Assembly: GCA_025656435.1 (NCBI GenBank)
Contig: JAHXHT010000088.1
Location: forward strand, 1 to 8,618
DNA from: Candidatus Thiodiazotropha sp. (ex Gloverina cf. vestifex)
Lineage (GTDB): Bacteria > Pseudomonadota > Gammaproteobacteria > Chromatiales > Chromatiaceae
DNA: 8,618 nucleotides
Direction of reading: 5' to 3'
Shown here: in pieces, positions 1-6,616 of the stretch
Position numbering within the stretch: the stretch's first letter is position 1
How the letters are laid out: each line of letters opens with the position of its first letter
The notes under the pieces: model-generated
Seen by the model: the letters and a program-made list of their open reading frames with translations, nothing else
Database searches by the model: none
What the model was told of the DNA's origin: nothing
Translations under genes and position numbers: made by a program

Positions 1-22
1 GTTGTTTGCTTCATGGGGTCTA

Positions 23-28
23 TATAAT
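23..28 (+). promoter_or_regulatory. Candidate -10 box upstream of the sensor kinase
   Basis: The hexamer TATAAT is a perfect sigma-70 -10 match. It lies 42 bases before the preferred kinase start. The best upstream partner is TTGTTT at 2-7, with a short 15-base spacer; a better -35 could be cut off by the window edge. The box also argues that the reading frame before base 41 is leader rather than coding. This is pattern evidence only. Confidence 0.3.
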
Positions 29-64
29 GATTGGCCTAGAATGTGCACCATTATCCCTCAATCG

Positions 65-2710
65 ATGGATTCGTTCAGAGCTTCCTTAGTGAGATTGCAA
101 CTCTGGCGATACGCTTTTCTACCCGGTGTTTTACTGCTTGGCGTTCTTTGGGGTGCTGCGTTGATACATGTCATGCAGTTTCCTGTTTACGATGAGCATG
201 CCACGATGGATGTCATCCTGGTCGGCACTATTTTTCTTCTGACAACGCTACTGTTAACTGTTGATACCTTCTTTAGCATTGTTTTCGTGCTTTCAGCGAT
301 AAGCCTGTTGCTGTTAAATCTGTCGGCTCAAGGCAATATTATATCGGCTGACTTCATTACCGGGCTCATCGCCTATTCCTTGGCACTTCTCATTCTTTCG
401 GCTTGGATGACCTACTATCAGCAAGGCTACCTGCTAATGGCTGCCAACCGGGCGTTGTTGCATGAGCGGATGGTGGCGTCTGAAACCAATCTTACTGAGA
501 TGCGTAATCGGCTCACGGAAGAGAATGATCAACGACAGACGGTGGAGCAAGAACTGTTTCTTGCCAAGGAGGCAGCTGAGGGCGCCAATATGGCGAAGTC
601 TGAATTTCTCGCCACCATGAGTCACGAAATCCGCACGCCACTTAACGGTATCCTGCCAATTCTGGAGATGCTGCGTGAGACTCGCCTGGATGGTGAGCAG
701 AAGCATTTTGTCACCACAGCGCTCAACTCTTCACAGGTACTGTTGAGCATTATTAACGATATCCTCGATTTCTCGAAAATCGAGGCGGGGAAACTGGATC
801 TGGAGTTTATCGAGATCAACCTGGTTAATATCATTGAGCAGGTCACTTCACTGATGAAGAATGCCGCTGACAGGCGGGGCCTCAAGCTGATGTATAAGAT
901 TGAGAATGGCGTACCCCGGAACGTGAGAGGGGACCCGATACGGTTGCGCCAGATTCTCACCAATCTGGTGAGTAATGCGGTCAAGTTTACGGAGCAGGGT
1001 GAGGTCTGTGTTGAGGTGTCGGTCCGCCAGTCGTCTCGAACAGAAGTGGATCTGTTATTTGCTGTCAGGGACACAGGATTAGGTATGACCGAGGAGCAGG
1101 TACAGAGATTATTCGAACCTTTCTCACAGGCCGATGTTTCAACTACTCGGAAACATGGTGGTACCGGTCTAGGACTCGCTATCTGTAAACGCTTGACGGA
1201 ATTGATGGGGGGGCGAATCGGAGTCAAGTCACACAAAGGCCAGGGATCCTACTTCTGGTTTATTCTACCCATGCGCAAGTCGCTGCAGGACATGCCCTCA
1301 AGCCGTCGTAACCTGCGTGATATCCGAACCTTGGTACTAGCCTCTGAATCGTCCACAGAGGTTCAGCCGTTGACACATATCCTGCGCAATGCCGGTATGT
1401 TGCTGGAATTCGCTACCGATCAATACGATGCGTTGAACAAGCTTAAGACTTCAGCGAATCTCGGCCTCAGCTGGCGATATGAGCTCATGTTGATTGATGC
1501 CGCCCAGCATGCCTCCGGTTTGTTTCAGCTGATTGGCAACGCCAGGGAAATAGCCCACATGCGAGATGTTCATATTCTGGTGATGAATGTGAAAGAGAGT
1601 GAACTCGCAAGCTTGGAGAGCATGGGTGTTGATGTTGTGGCCGGATCGATAAAACAGAAAGAGATCAAGCAGCGAATAGAGCGCATGCTGGATGTGAAAC
1701 AGAGTTCGACCGTCCATACTGCGCCGGGTGACGAGCCTGTGCCACGTCTACCGGACGACCACCTGAACTGGCTCGACAAACAGGCCGGCGGAGAGGTGCC
1801 TGAGTCGGAAGATGGCTCGATGGTACAAGATGAGTCGCCTGTCCAACACACAAAACTTGTCGGTAGGGTACTGGTGGTGGAGGATAATCCCGTCAATCAG
1901 GCGGTTGTCAAAAAGATGCTGGAAAAGGCAGGTCTTTCTCCTGTCACGGCTAATGATGATGGTGTTGAGGCCATGGAGATCCTGCGTGGGGAACAGTTCG
2001 ATGTGGTCCTGATGGACTGCCAGATGCCGCGAATGGATGGTTATGAGGCTACTGAGGCCATTCGCGAACGGGAGATCCAGCAGGGGTTAATGCGGCTGCC
2101 TGTGATCGCCATGACGGCCAATGCCATGGCTGGAGACAGGGAACGTTGTCTGGCAGTGGGTATGGATGACTATCTGTCAAAACCGGTTAAGCCCTCACAA
2201 CTGGAAAATATGCTGCGTCAGTGGTTGCCCATGGAGGAGGTTCTTCCGGGAGGTGTGGTTGATCAAACCGCGCCGATGGTGGAAGCTGTGCCTGAAAGCC
2301 ATCAAGCCGCAGCAGACGTGACAGAAGCAACAAGCGATTTTGGAGTAGAGATTATGGGGTCACATGGGGTCATCGATCGCAGTGTGCTCAAGGAGCTGTA
2401 CGAGATCATGGAGGAGGATTTTGTCTCTATCATTGAGAGCTATCTCAAGAGTGCCCCAGGCTTGATGCACGGTATTCGTGATGCAGTTAAGTCAGGGGAT
2501 ATGGATGCCCTGGTGAAATCAGCACACCCGTTGAAATCGAGCAGTGCCAATGTGGGCGCCATGGAGCTTTCAGTGTTGGCGAGGGATCTCGAATTCAAGG
2601 GAAGGGAGGCGGATTCCAGTGATCTGGTGAACAGCTATAATCGAGCGGCCGATATTTTTCGCAAGACCGTGAGCGAACTCCGTGTCATCGCAGAGAAGGG
2701 CGATATTTAA
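65..2710 (+). CDS. Membrane-bound hybrid sensor histidine kinase with receiver and HPt domains
   Basis: Multi-step phosphorelay kinase, 881 residues from the ATG at 65. The N-terminus has about four hydrophobic segments (near residues 17-39, 48-67, 67-88, 95-115) with no large periplasmic loop and no visible HAMP. A charged, coiled-coil-like linker (about 129-174) follows. The H-box SHEIRTPLNG carries His187, the N-box has Asn304, and the ATP-lid motifs are DTGLGM (from Asp336) and GGTGLGL (365-371). Residues about 420-545 resemble a receiver that keeps an aspartate (LIDA, Asp478) but lacks the acidic pair and the conserved lysine. An intact receiver follows (Glu606, Asp607, phospho-acceptor Asp651, Thr684, Lys706), then an HPt domain with AHPLKSSSANVGA (His821). 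The core resembles BarA/GacS; the multi-TM input is more like RpfC, so I give no symbol. The frame is open to base 2 (TTG), with another ATG at 41. I chose 65 because a TATAAT lies at 23-28 and the TM segments follow closely; no start has a good ribosome site. Confidence 0.93.
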   Translation: MDSFRASLVRLQLWRYAFLPGVLLLGVLWGAALIHVMQFPVYDEHATMDVILVGTIFLLTTLLLTVDTFFSIVFVLSAISLLLLNLSAQGNIISADFITGLIAYSLALLILSAWMTYYQQGYLLMAANRALLHERMVASETNLTEMRNRLTEENDQRQTVEQELFLAKEAAEGANMAKSEFLATMSHEIRTPLNGILPILEMLRETRLDGEQKHFVTTALNSSQVLLSIINDILDFSKIEAGKLDLEFIEINLVNIIEQVTSLMKNAADRRGLKLMYKIENGVPRNVRGDPIRLRQILTNLVSNAVKFTEQGEVCVEVSVRQSSRTEVDLLFAVRDTGLGMTEEQVQRLFEPFSQADVSTTRKHGGTGLGLAICKRLTELMGGRIGVKSHKGQGSYFWFILPMRKSLQDMPSSRRNLRDIRTLVLASESSTEVQPLTHILRNAGMLLEFATDQYDALNKLKTSANLGLSWRYELMLIDAAQHASGLFQLIGNAREIAHMRDVHILVMNVKESELASLESMGVDVVAGSIKQKEIKQRIERMLDVKQSSTVHTAPGDEPVPRLPDDHLNWLDKQAGGEVPESEDGSMVQDESPVQHTKLVGRVLVVEDNPVNQAVVKKMLEKAGLSPVTANDDGVEAMEILRGEQFDVVLMDCQMPRMDGYEATEAIREREIQQGLMRLPVIAMTANAMAGDRERCLAVGMDDYLSKPVKPSQLENMLRQWLPMEEVLPGGVVDQTAPMVEAVPESHQAAADVTEATSDFGVEIMGSHGVIDRSVLKELYEIMEEDFVSIIESYLKSAPGLMHGIRDAVKSGDMDALVKSAHPLKSSSANVGAMELSVLARDLEFKGREADSSDLVNSYNRAADIFRKTVSELRVIAEKGDI

Positions 2711-2718
2711 TCGGCCAG

Positions 2719-2736
2719 GACTTGTTCAGTGCTTCC
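2719..2736 (-). repeat. Short IS-end-like sequence between convergent genes
   Basis: On the minus strand this reads GGAAGCACTGAACAAGTC. It sits in the 57-base gap between the kinase stop and the phoH stop. It matches 15 of 18 bases of a site at 8534-8551, and 12 of its bases recur at 4291-4302. From memory, GGAAG...TGAA-type ends occur in IS5-like elements, but no transposase or second end is visible here, so a remnant or coincidence are both possible. I see no clear rho-independent terminator in this gap. Confidence 0.3.
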
Positions 2737-2767
2737 AACCCCGGCAACCTTGCCAGTCACTGTCGTC

Positions 2768-4175
2768 TCACAGGTTGTCAGAAGCAAAGTCCGCCAGTCG
2801 GGAACGCTCACCCCGCTGTAGCGTGATGTGGCCACTGTGTGGCCAATCCTTGAAACGGTCCACGGCGTAGGTGAGTCCCGAGGTAGTTTCCGTCAGGTAG
2901 GGTGTATCGATCTGTGCCACATTTCCCAGGCAGACGATTTTTGTGCCGGGTCCCGCCCGGGTGATCAGCGTTTTCATCTGTTTCGGCGTCAGATTCTGCG
3001 CCTCGTCAAGAATGATATATTTGTTGAGAAAAGTACGGCCACGCATGAAGTTGAGGGAGTGAATGCGTATGCGGCTGCGTAGCAGATCTTCCGTGGCGGC
3101 ACGGCCCCATTCACCACCTTCGGTCTGGGTGAGCACCTCCAGGTTATCCATCAGAGCCCCCATCCAGGGTGTCATTTTTTCCTCTTCAGTACCCGGTAGA
3201 AAACCGATGTCCTCGCCCACAGGCACGGTCACACGAGTCATGATGATCTCTCGATAGAGGTTGAGATCCAGCGTCTGTACCAAACCGGCAGCTAGAGTAA
3301 GCAGAGTCTTGCCGGTACCTGCGCTACCCAGTAGAGAGACGAAGTCCAGCTCGGGATCGAGCAGCATGTTGAGGGCGAAATTCTGCTCCTGGTTGCGTGC
3401 CGTGATGCCCCAGACTGCGTGTTTGGGATTGCTATAGTCCTCAGCCAACTCGATGATCACATTGTCGGCTTGTTTTTCGCGCACGATGGCTTGAAAACCC
3501 TCGTCACCAGGCATATAGAGGCATTGGCTGGGGTACCAGGCTTCGGTATCGGGTCCCGAGACACGGTAGAAGGTATGACCCTCTTCCTGCCAGGATTCCA
3601 ACTCCTTGGTATGCAACTCCCAGAAGCTATCCGGTAGTTTATCGAAACCGTTATAGAGAAGATTGACATCCTCAAGGACCTTGTCGTTGGAGTAGTCTTC
3701 CGCCTTGATACCCAGCACCGTTGCCTTGATGCGGAGGTTGATGTCCTTTGAGACCAGGATCACCCGCTTGTCAGGATGTTCTGTCTGTAAGCTGAGGGCT
3801 GTGGCCAGAATATTGTTGTCGGGGGTATTGCCCGGCAACGTCGACGGTAACTCCACCTCAACGGGTTTGGTCTGTACGAATAGCAGTCCGGACAGAGCCT
3901 CAATGGCACCGTTCAATTGCAGCGTGTTGAGTGGAATGCCCTGGCTAATGGCGTGCTGCGGTACATGGGATATGAGTTCGTCCAGGAAGCGGCTGGTCTG
4001 GCGAACATTGCGCCACCTCAGACATACCCTTTTTACCCTTGTCGAGCTCCTCAAGCACCACCATGGGTAGAAAAATGTCGTGTTCCTTGAATCGGAACAA
4101 CGCGGTGGGATCATGCATCAACACATTGGTATCAAGAACAAAAAGCCGGGGTCTTTCCTGGGCTGTTTCAGGCAT
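2768..4175 (-). pseudogene. PIN domain-PhoH family ATPase gene split by a frameshift
   Basis: This gene encodes a PIN nuclease-like domain fused to a PhoH P-loop ATPase, a family generally linked to RNA metabolism whose exact role is poorly known. The first 55 codons (from the ATG at 4175) give the PIN start, LFVLDTNVLMHDP (Asp15) and VLEELD. At 4010-4013 the frame changes, and the remaining 414 codons continue to a TGA at 2770-2768. Rejoined, the protein is about 469 residues, close to the family's usual size as I recall it. Downstream motifs are intact: SKDINLRIKA (PIN acidic residue, about 145), Walker A GSAGTGKT (about 284-291; bases 3305-3328) and Walker B YIILDEAQN (about 387-395). Unrepaired, the first frame ends after 76 residues. 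The second frame is open from an ATG at 4114, but its first 34 residues are out-of-frame nonsense. Sequencing error, recent mutation and recoding are all possible; no further decay is seen. Confidence 0.88.
4010..4013 (-). other. Frameshift site in the PIN-PhoH gene
   Basis: The minus strand reads GAG GTG GCG CAA TGT, giving EVAQC, where EVARNVRQ is expected from related proteins as I recall them. Adding one CG (GTG GCG CGC AAT GTT CGC) restores EVARNVR exactly, so the likeliest event is loss of two bases in a short CG run. Skipping one C would also restore frame but would lose the arginine. Confidence 0.85.
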
Positions 4176-4211
4176 GTGATATCTCGAAAACTGGGATAGT
4201 GATAGATTTGG

Positions 4212-4247
4212 GACGGTTTGTGCCGGCGTTAAGCCAACGGAACCGTC
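4212..4247. repeat. Inverted repeat in the phoH leader
   Basis: GACGGTT (4212-4218) pairs perfectly with AACCGTC (4241-4247). The 22-base interior can form a further 4-bp stem (CGTT 4227-4230 with AACG 4236-4239). It lies 36 bases upstream of the phoH start, in the 120-base gap after bcp. Neither strand has a following T-run, so it is not a typical intrinsic terminator. It could be a leader structure or an operator. Confidence 0.4.
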
Positions 4248-4262
4248 GCCAAAGGTGTAAAG

Positions 4263-4273
4263 GGGGTGACCCC
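4263..4273. repeat. Short G/C palindrome downstream of bcp
   Basis: GGGGTGACCCC is an 11-base perfect palindrome around one central base, 22 bases past the bcp stop. Read in the bcp direction it is GGGGTCACCCCCTTT, a tight 4-bp hairpin with only a three-base T tract, so at best a weak terminator. It may be a REP-like fragment. Confidence 0.3.
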
Positions 4274-4295
4274 AAATACTGTCTAAAGTGCTTGT

Positions 4296-4781
4296 TCAGT
4301 GCGAGTTACCTGCGCGCATAGCTTTCAGCGCATCCAGGACTTCATCCACGTGCCCTTTGACCTTTACCTTGCGCCAAGCTTGCCGCAGGATGCCCTCGGC
4401 ATCGATCAGGAAGGTGCTGCGCTCGATGCCTCTGACCTGTTTGCCATACATCGATTTCATCTTGATCACATCAAAGGCTTGGCAGAGGGCCTCTTCTTTG
4501 TCGGAGAGAAGTTCGAAAGGGAAGCCCTGCTTGGCTTTAAAATTTTCCTGCGCTTTGAGGCTGTCCCGGGAGGCGCCAAGTATGACGGCGGATTGTCGCC
4601 GGAATTTGGCGATGGCCGCTGTAAAATCGAGACCTTCCTGTGTGCAGCCAGGGGTGCTGGCTTTGGGATAGAAATAGAGGATGACGGGTTTGCCCCGGAA
4701 ATCAGAGAGCTTGATCTGTTTATTGCCGGTGGCAGACAGTTCGATGTCGGGTACGGGCTTGCCGATAGCAATTTTGCTCAT
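4296..4781 (-). CDS. bcp: Thioredoxin-dependent peroxiredoxin, Bcp/PrxQ type
   Basis: A 161-residue cytoplasmic thiol peroxidase, expected to reduce hydrogen peroxide and organic hydroperoxides using thioredoxin. The thioredoxin-like fold and the active site are clear: YPKASTPGCTQE holds the peroxidatic Cys46 in the TPGC context, and ERSTFLID supplies the conserved Arg121. Length is typical for the family. The position five residues after Cys46, cysteine in E. coli Bcp, is Leu51. The alternative helix-3 resolving position (near Lys82 in ENFKAKQGF) is also not cysteine. The only other cysteine is Cys100 in EALCQAFDVI, so the enzyme may be 1-Cys or use an unusual partner. The gene lies 97 bases downstream of gcvR on the same strand, as in E. 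coli but with a wider gap. A GGAG 13 bases before the ATG is a distant ribosome site. Confidence 0.95.
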   Translation of the reverse strand: MSKIAIGKPVPDIELSATGNKQIKLSDFRGKPVILYFYPKASTPGCTQEGLDFTAAIAKFRRQSAVILGASRDSLKAQENFKAKQGFPFELLSDKEEALCQAFDVIKMKSMYGKQVRGIERSTFLIDAEGILRQAWRKVKVKGHVDEVLDALKAMRAGNSH

Positions 4782-4811
4782 GGCTTGCGGGATACTCCGG
4801 AATATTGTCTA

Positions 4812-4844
4812 GGACCTGTTAACATTGACGATATCACGAGGTCC
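4812..4844. repeat. Inverted repeat between gcvR and bcp
   Basis: GGACCT (4812-4817) and AGGTCC (4839-4844) are perfect inverted copies separated by 21 bases, which include the palindromes GTTAAC and GATATC. It lies 31-63 bases before the bcp start. It could be a regulator site or RNA structure, but a 6-base arm with a long loop is weak evidence. Confidence 0.25.
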
Positions 4845-4878
4845 GTGAATGCCTCAAACCCGTCATGCAACCCCAGGT

Positions 4879-5421
4879 CTAACCTTTGATAGGTTCGATG
4901 ACCGCATCGAGGTTGAGTCCGTCACAGTAGTCCATGAACTCATCGCGCAGCCCTGCGATATGGATATCTGCAGGAATTCCGACACTCATGTGAACAGAAA
5001 ACATCGGCGTGCCGGTATGTGCCGCGGAATAGCTGGCGGTCATCATATCTTCGATATTGATATTACGTCCGGAGAAGAATTCAGCCAGCTGGTTGACGAT
5101 GCCCGGGTGGTCCATCGAGACCACTTCGACCATGTAGGGCAGGAGATTGCTCGACGGCGCCTTCTCTTCAGCCCGCCTGCTGATAATGGTCAGATCCAGT
5201 TCTTCCTGTAGCTCCGGCAGGGCATTTTCGAGTTTCGCCAGGGTATTCCAGTGGCCCTCCGTCAGGATCAGGACGGCAAATTCACCACCCAGCACGGTCA
5301 TGCGGCTGTCGGTGATATTGCAACCCTCATCGAGGATCTTCTTGGAGAGGGCCTTGACGATGCCCGGGCGGTCTTTACCGAGTGCGGAAATGACCAGATA
5401 GTTATTGGGTGTTGAAGACAT
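4879..5421 (-). CDS. gcvR: Glycine cleavage system transcriptional repressor, double ACT domain
   Basis: A 180-residue protein made of two ACT domains. The first (about 7-82) carries GKDRPGIV (DRPGIV at 17-22), and the second (about 95-175) carries MDHPGIV (DHPGIV at 104-109) followed by GRNINIEDM. There is no DNA-binding domain. In E. coli, GcvR acts by binding the activator GcvA and blocking gcvTHP expression when glycine is low; neither gcvA nor gcvTHP is in this window. Length and the two-ACT design fit GcvR. The position beside bcp and divergent from dapA matches E. coli. The ATG at 5421 places the first ACT strand at residue 7 as expected, though no ribosome site is obvious. A related ACT protein of other function cannot be excluded, but synteny favours GcvR. 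Confidence 0.9.
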   Translation of the reverse strand: MSSTPNNYLVISALGKDRPGIVKALSKKILDEGCNITDSRMTVLGGEFAVLILTEGHWNTLAKLENALPELQEELDLTIISRRAEEKAPSSNLLPYMVEVVSMDHPGIVNQLAEFFSGRNINIEDMMTASYSAAHTGTPMFSVHMSVGIPADIHIAGLRDEFMDYCDGLNLDAVIEPIKG

Positions 5422-5483
5422 GAAACGTGCGCCGTTGCTAGGTAATTTAATGATCGTATCGCAAGTGTAACATCTGGGAGAAT

Positions 5484-5512
5484 TATCTATCGGAAAAAGC
5501 GCTGTGCGACAA
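5484..5512 (-). promoter_or_regulatory. Candidate sigma-70 promoter for gcvR
   Basis: On the minus strand TTGTCG (5512-5507) is followed after 17 bases by TAGATA (5489-5484), with an overlapping GATAAT as an alternative -10. It sits about 63 bases before the gcvR ATG in the gcvR-dapA divergent gap. This is pattern evidence only. Confidence 0.35.
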
Positions 5513-5528
5513 GCCCCGGTTTCTTTAC

Positions 5529-5558
5529 TTGTCAGAATTGTGAAGCACAGGATACCAT
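5529..5558 (+). promoter_or_regulatory. Candidate sigma-70 promoter for dapA
   Basis: TTGTCA (5529-5534) matches five of six -35 bases. TACCAT (5553-5558) matches four of six -10 bases at an 18-base spacing; GATACC at 5551 is an alternative. It lies 34 bases before the dapA ATG, back to back with the proposed gcvR promoter. Confidence 0.35.
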
Positions 5559-5592
5559 TGCCGATTGAGCCAAGAGATTGAGTACGATTCTA

Positions 5593-6468
5593 ATGTTTCA
5601 AGGCAGTATGGTAGCAATGATCACTCCCATGACGCAGGATGGCAGCGTAGATGCCGCCGCGCTGGGTCGGCTGGTCGAATTTCACATTGAGCAGGGAAGT
5701 GACGCCATCGTTGCGGTGGGCACTACTGGTGAGTCAGCGACCCTGGATGAAGCAGAGCACTGCGAGGTGATTCGCCAGGTGGTCAGTGCTGTGGCCGGGC
5801 GCATACCCGTCATAGCCGGTACCGGGGCCAATTCCACCCGCGAGGCAATCGATTTGACACGCTGTGCCAAGGCGGCGGGTGCGGATGCCTGTCTGCTGGT
5901 GACTCCCTACTACAACAAGCCAACTCAGGAAGGGTTGTTCCTGCATTACAAAGCCGTTGCCGAGGCAGTGGATATTCCTCAGATTCTTTACAATGTGCCT
6001 GGCCGGACTGCCTGCGATTTGCTGCCGGAGATCGCTGCCCGGCTGACAAAGATCGATAATATCATCGGTATCAAGGATGCCACCGGCGATCTCTCCCGAC
6101 TGACCAGTCTCAGCGCAATGTGCGGCGAGGGCTTCCAGCTGTACAGCGGCGATGATGCCACAGGCTGTGAGTTTCTCTTGCAGGGTGGGCATGGTGTTAT
6201 CTCAGTGACGGCCAACGTGGCGCCAAAACTCATGCATGAGATGGTGGCCCAGGCATTGGCCGGCCAGCGGGAGGCTGCTGAAGCTACAGACGCCAAGTTG
6301 TTGGGGTTGCATAAGGCTTTGTTCGTGGAGTCGAGCCCCATCCCGGTCAAGTGGGCGATGGCAAAAATGGGTTTGTGCGATAGTGGTATACGCTTGCCGT
6401 TGACCTGGCTGAGTCGTGCAGCTGAGGCTGAAGTGACAGGTGCAATGCAGCAGGCCGGCGTTCTTTGA
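5593..6468 (+). CDS. dapA: 4-hydroxy-tetrahydrodipicolinate synthase
   Basis: Condenses pyruvate with aspartate semialdehyde, the first committed step of the diaminopimelate/lysine pathway, in the cytoplasm. The 291-residue TIM-barrel protein aligns along its length with E. coli DapA. It has Lys161 for the Schiff base (GIKDATG), Thr44-Thr45 (VGTTGES), Tyr107 and Tyr133 for the proton relay (PYYN, LYNVP), and Arg138 for substrate binding. Of the lysine-inhibition residues, Ser48, Ala49, His56, Asn80, Glu84 and Tyr106 are kept, but the E. coli His53 position is Glu. I chose the ATG at 5593 because MFQGSMVAMITP matches the E. coli start (MFTGSIVAIVTP) and a GAG lies 10 bases before it. An in-frame TTG at 5578 would add five residues. 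A candidate promoter lies just upstream, and bamC follows after 148 bases. Confidence 0.98.
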   Translation: MFQGSMVAMITPMTQDGSVDAAALGRLVEFHIEQGSDAIVAVGTTGESATLDEAEHCEVIRQVVSAVAGRIPVIAGTGANSTREAIDLTRCAKAAGADACLLVTPYYNKPTQEGLFLHYKAVAEAVDIPQILYNVPGRTACDLLPEIAARLTKIDNIIGIKDATGDLSRLTSLSAMCGEGFQLYSGDDATGCEFLLQGGHGVISVTANVAPKLMHEMVAQALAGQREAAEATDAKLLGLHKALFVESSPIPVKWAMAKMGLCDSGIRLPLTWLSRAAEAEVTGAMQQAGVL

Positions 6469-6496
6469 AGCGCGTGAACCACTGCAACTTTTCATG

Positions 6497-6517
6497 CAGA
6501 GTGGAGGTCCGACTCTG
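6497..6517. repeat. Small inverted repeat in the dapA-bamC gap
   Basis: CAGAGT (6497-6502) and ACTCTG (6512-6517) are inverted copies around a 9-base loop, 28 bases after the dapA stop. No T-run follows, so it is not a convincing terminator. A second weak pair, GGCAT...ATGCC, follows at about 6517-6539. The rest of the 148-base gap shows no ORF or clear promoter to me. Confidence 0.3.
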
Positions 6518-6616
6518 GCATGTAGGTAGGGTGGAATGCCCTGTCTTGAGAAGTGAAAAATTCGATCCGTCGAGAGGCGGGAACTGATAACCACCACCAG
6601 ACTGATCTATCCTGAC

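Noticed and set aside
622..1236. Long minus-strand open frame inside the kinase gene
   Set aside because: The opposite strand has clear kinase motifs over the same bases, and the minus-strand protein shows no recognisable domain. It is a shadow of coding bias.
2354..2374. Near-tandem copies of ATGGGGTCA in the kinase gene between the receiver and HPt domains
   Set aside because: It falls in a flexible linker (MGSHGVI) and is only two short copies, so there is no sign of a functional repeat or mobile element.
2743..2754. GGCAACCTTGCC as a possible terminator between the kinase and phoH
   Set aside because: The loop would be only two bases and no T-run follows on either strand.
4299..4889. 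196-residue plus-strand open frame opposite bcp
   Set aside because: The minus strand encodes an unmistakable peroxiredoxin here, and the plus-strand product has no recognisable features.
6520..6545. GTAGGGTGGAATGCC, resembling the start of a common proteobacterial palindromic repeat
   Set aside because: The matching half of the palindrome is not present nearby, and the resemblance rests on memory of a loose consensus.
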